This document shows, in pieces, positions 63,401 through 64,000 of a stretch of DNA of 64,000 bases. The stretch covers positions 21,001 to 85,000 of the forward strand of contig JAXCGZ010003875.1 of the NCBI GenBank assembly GCA_037179515.1, read 5' to 3'. A program made the translations under genes and the position numbers. Below the pieces are notes generated by a model. That model saw only the letters and a program-made list of their open reading frames with translations. It made no database searches and was not told the DNA's origin. Origin of the DNA: Halocaridina rubra (lineage: Eukaryota; Arthropoda; Malacostraca; Decapoda; Atyidae). The first letter of the stretch is position 1. Each line of letters opens with the position of its first letter.

Positions 63401-63482
<82 letters not shown>
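63401..63482. repeat. (TA)n microsatellite
   Basis: Preceded by gtgtgtgcgtgcgtg, so a mixed TG/TA array. Confidence 0.97.
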
Positions 63483-63486
<4 letters not shown>

Positions 63487-63639
63487 TCGGCCGCCCACTG
63501 CGATACTACAGCTAAAGTTCTTTTGTGCTTAAATAGGACTGTCCAGGGCAGTTCGATATTAATTCTGCCTTCAGTTACGGTTCTTTTACTATGCCTACAT
63601 CAACACCGAATATTCTTGGATATTCGTTACGCATCTCTT

Positions 63640-63762
63640 CTTATCTCTTCACATCTGACAAGTCACTACACTTTCCAGCTGTTTCTCTTTATGCTTTCTT
63701 CGTTCCCAAGCCCGATGAGGGCAATTTATTTTTATTTTTTGGCCCGTCCTGGTGTCACAATC

Positions 63763-63766
<4 letters not shown>
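63640..63766 (+). mobile_element. Fragment related to the foldback arm
   Basis: acatctgacaagtcactaca ... agctgtttctcttta ... ggcccgtcctggtgtcacaa matches the right arm of the foldback element (35338-35437) across its length with scattered changes. A (TA)n array follows at 63767-63838. Confidence 0.75.

Positions 63767-63838
<72 letters not shown>
63767..63838. repeat. (TA)n microsatellite
   Basis: Pure TA, about 72 bp, directly after tcatt of the foldback-related fragment. Confidence 0.97.
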
Positions 63839-63840
<2 letters not shown>

Positions 63841-64000
63841 CAAAACTCTACACATTTTTGGTAAATACCTATAAGAATTTTAGGAAAAAAAAATAGTTCC
63901 ATGCCAATTAAAACGATACATAAAAATAGAGCGACACTCTCGGTACCGGAACATTTCCTTATATCGGCACAGGAACGGAAACAAACATATTGATAAGGAT

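Overview
The window is eukaryotic, AT-rich and crowded with repeats. It most likely comes from an arthropod, probably a decapod crustacean. Three things point there: a well conserved ecdysone-induced ETS gene (E74/Eip74EF), very long (TA)n, (TC)n/(AG)n and (TTA)n microsatellites, and a dense mix of LINE, Penelope-like, BEL, Gypsy and Tigger/pogo elements. The species cannot be fixed from sequence alone.

Bases 1-41,450 are almost wholly nested mobile elements; I see no host gene there. In order: a broken hAT (ZBED5/SCAND3-like) transposase; two tRNA-derived SINEs and a LINE 3' end; a decayed BEL/Pao element whose gag is split by a young Ty3/Gypsy element (6862-12022) with almost identical LTRs; a run of fragments (L1-L6) of one CR1/L2-like LINE family; Penelope-like elements (PLEs); two copies of an unclassified element, here called X, with a 178-bp internal minisatellite; a pol-less LTR retrotransposon of 10.7 kb (19130-29843) inserted into one of the LINEs; a 1.2-kb foldback element with TA target duplications inside X2; Tigger remnants; and a second, jockey-superfamily LINE.

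Bases 41,451-64,000 hold the host gene. Six exons of E74 lie on the minus strand: 61983-61693, 57002-56895, 55069-54920, 48489-48142, 47994-47802, and 47626-47518 ending in a stop. All have clean splice sites and compatible phases and encode about 399 codons. The 5' exon or exons lie beyond the right edge or were not found. Introns carry microsatellites, a SINE with an 18-bp target duplication, a LINE 3' end flanked by 51-bp direct repeats, GC-rich promoter-like stretches, and two short coding-like plus-strand segments of unknown identity.

Elements can be ordered by who interrupts whom: Gypsy inside BEL; L2 inside X1 inside PLE-A; foldback inside X2; L6 inside PLE-B; the long LTR element inside L3, which itself sits between PLE-C pieces. 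X2 serves as the empty site for L2. The E74 protein would act in the nucleus as an ecdysone-response transcription factor; the repeats do not work together with it in any visible way.
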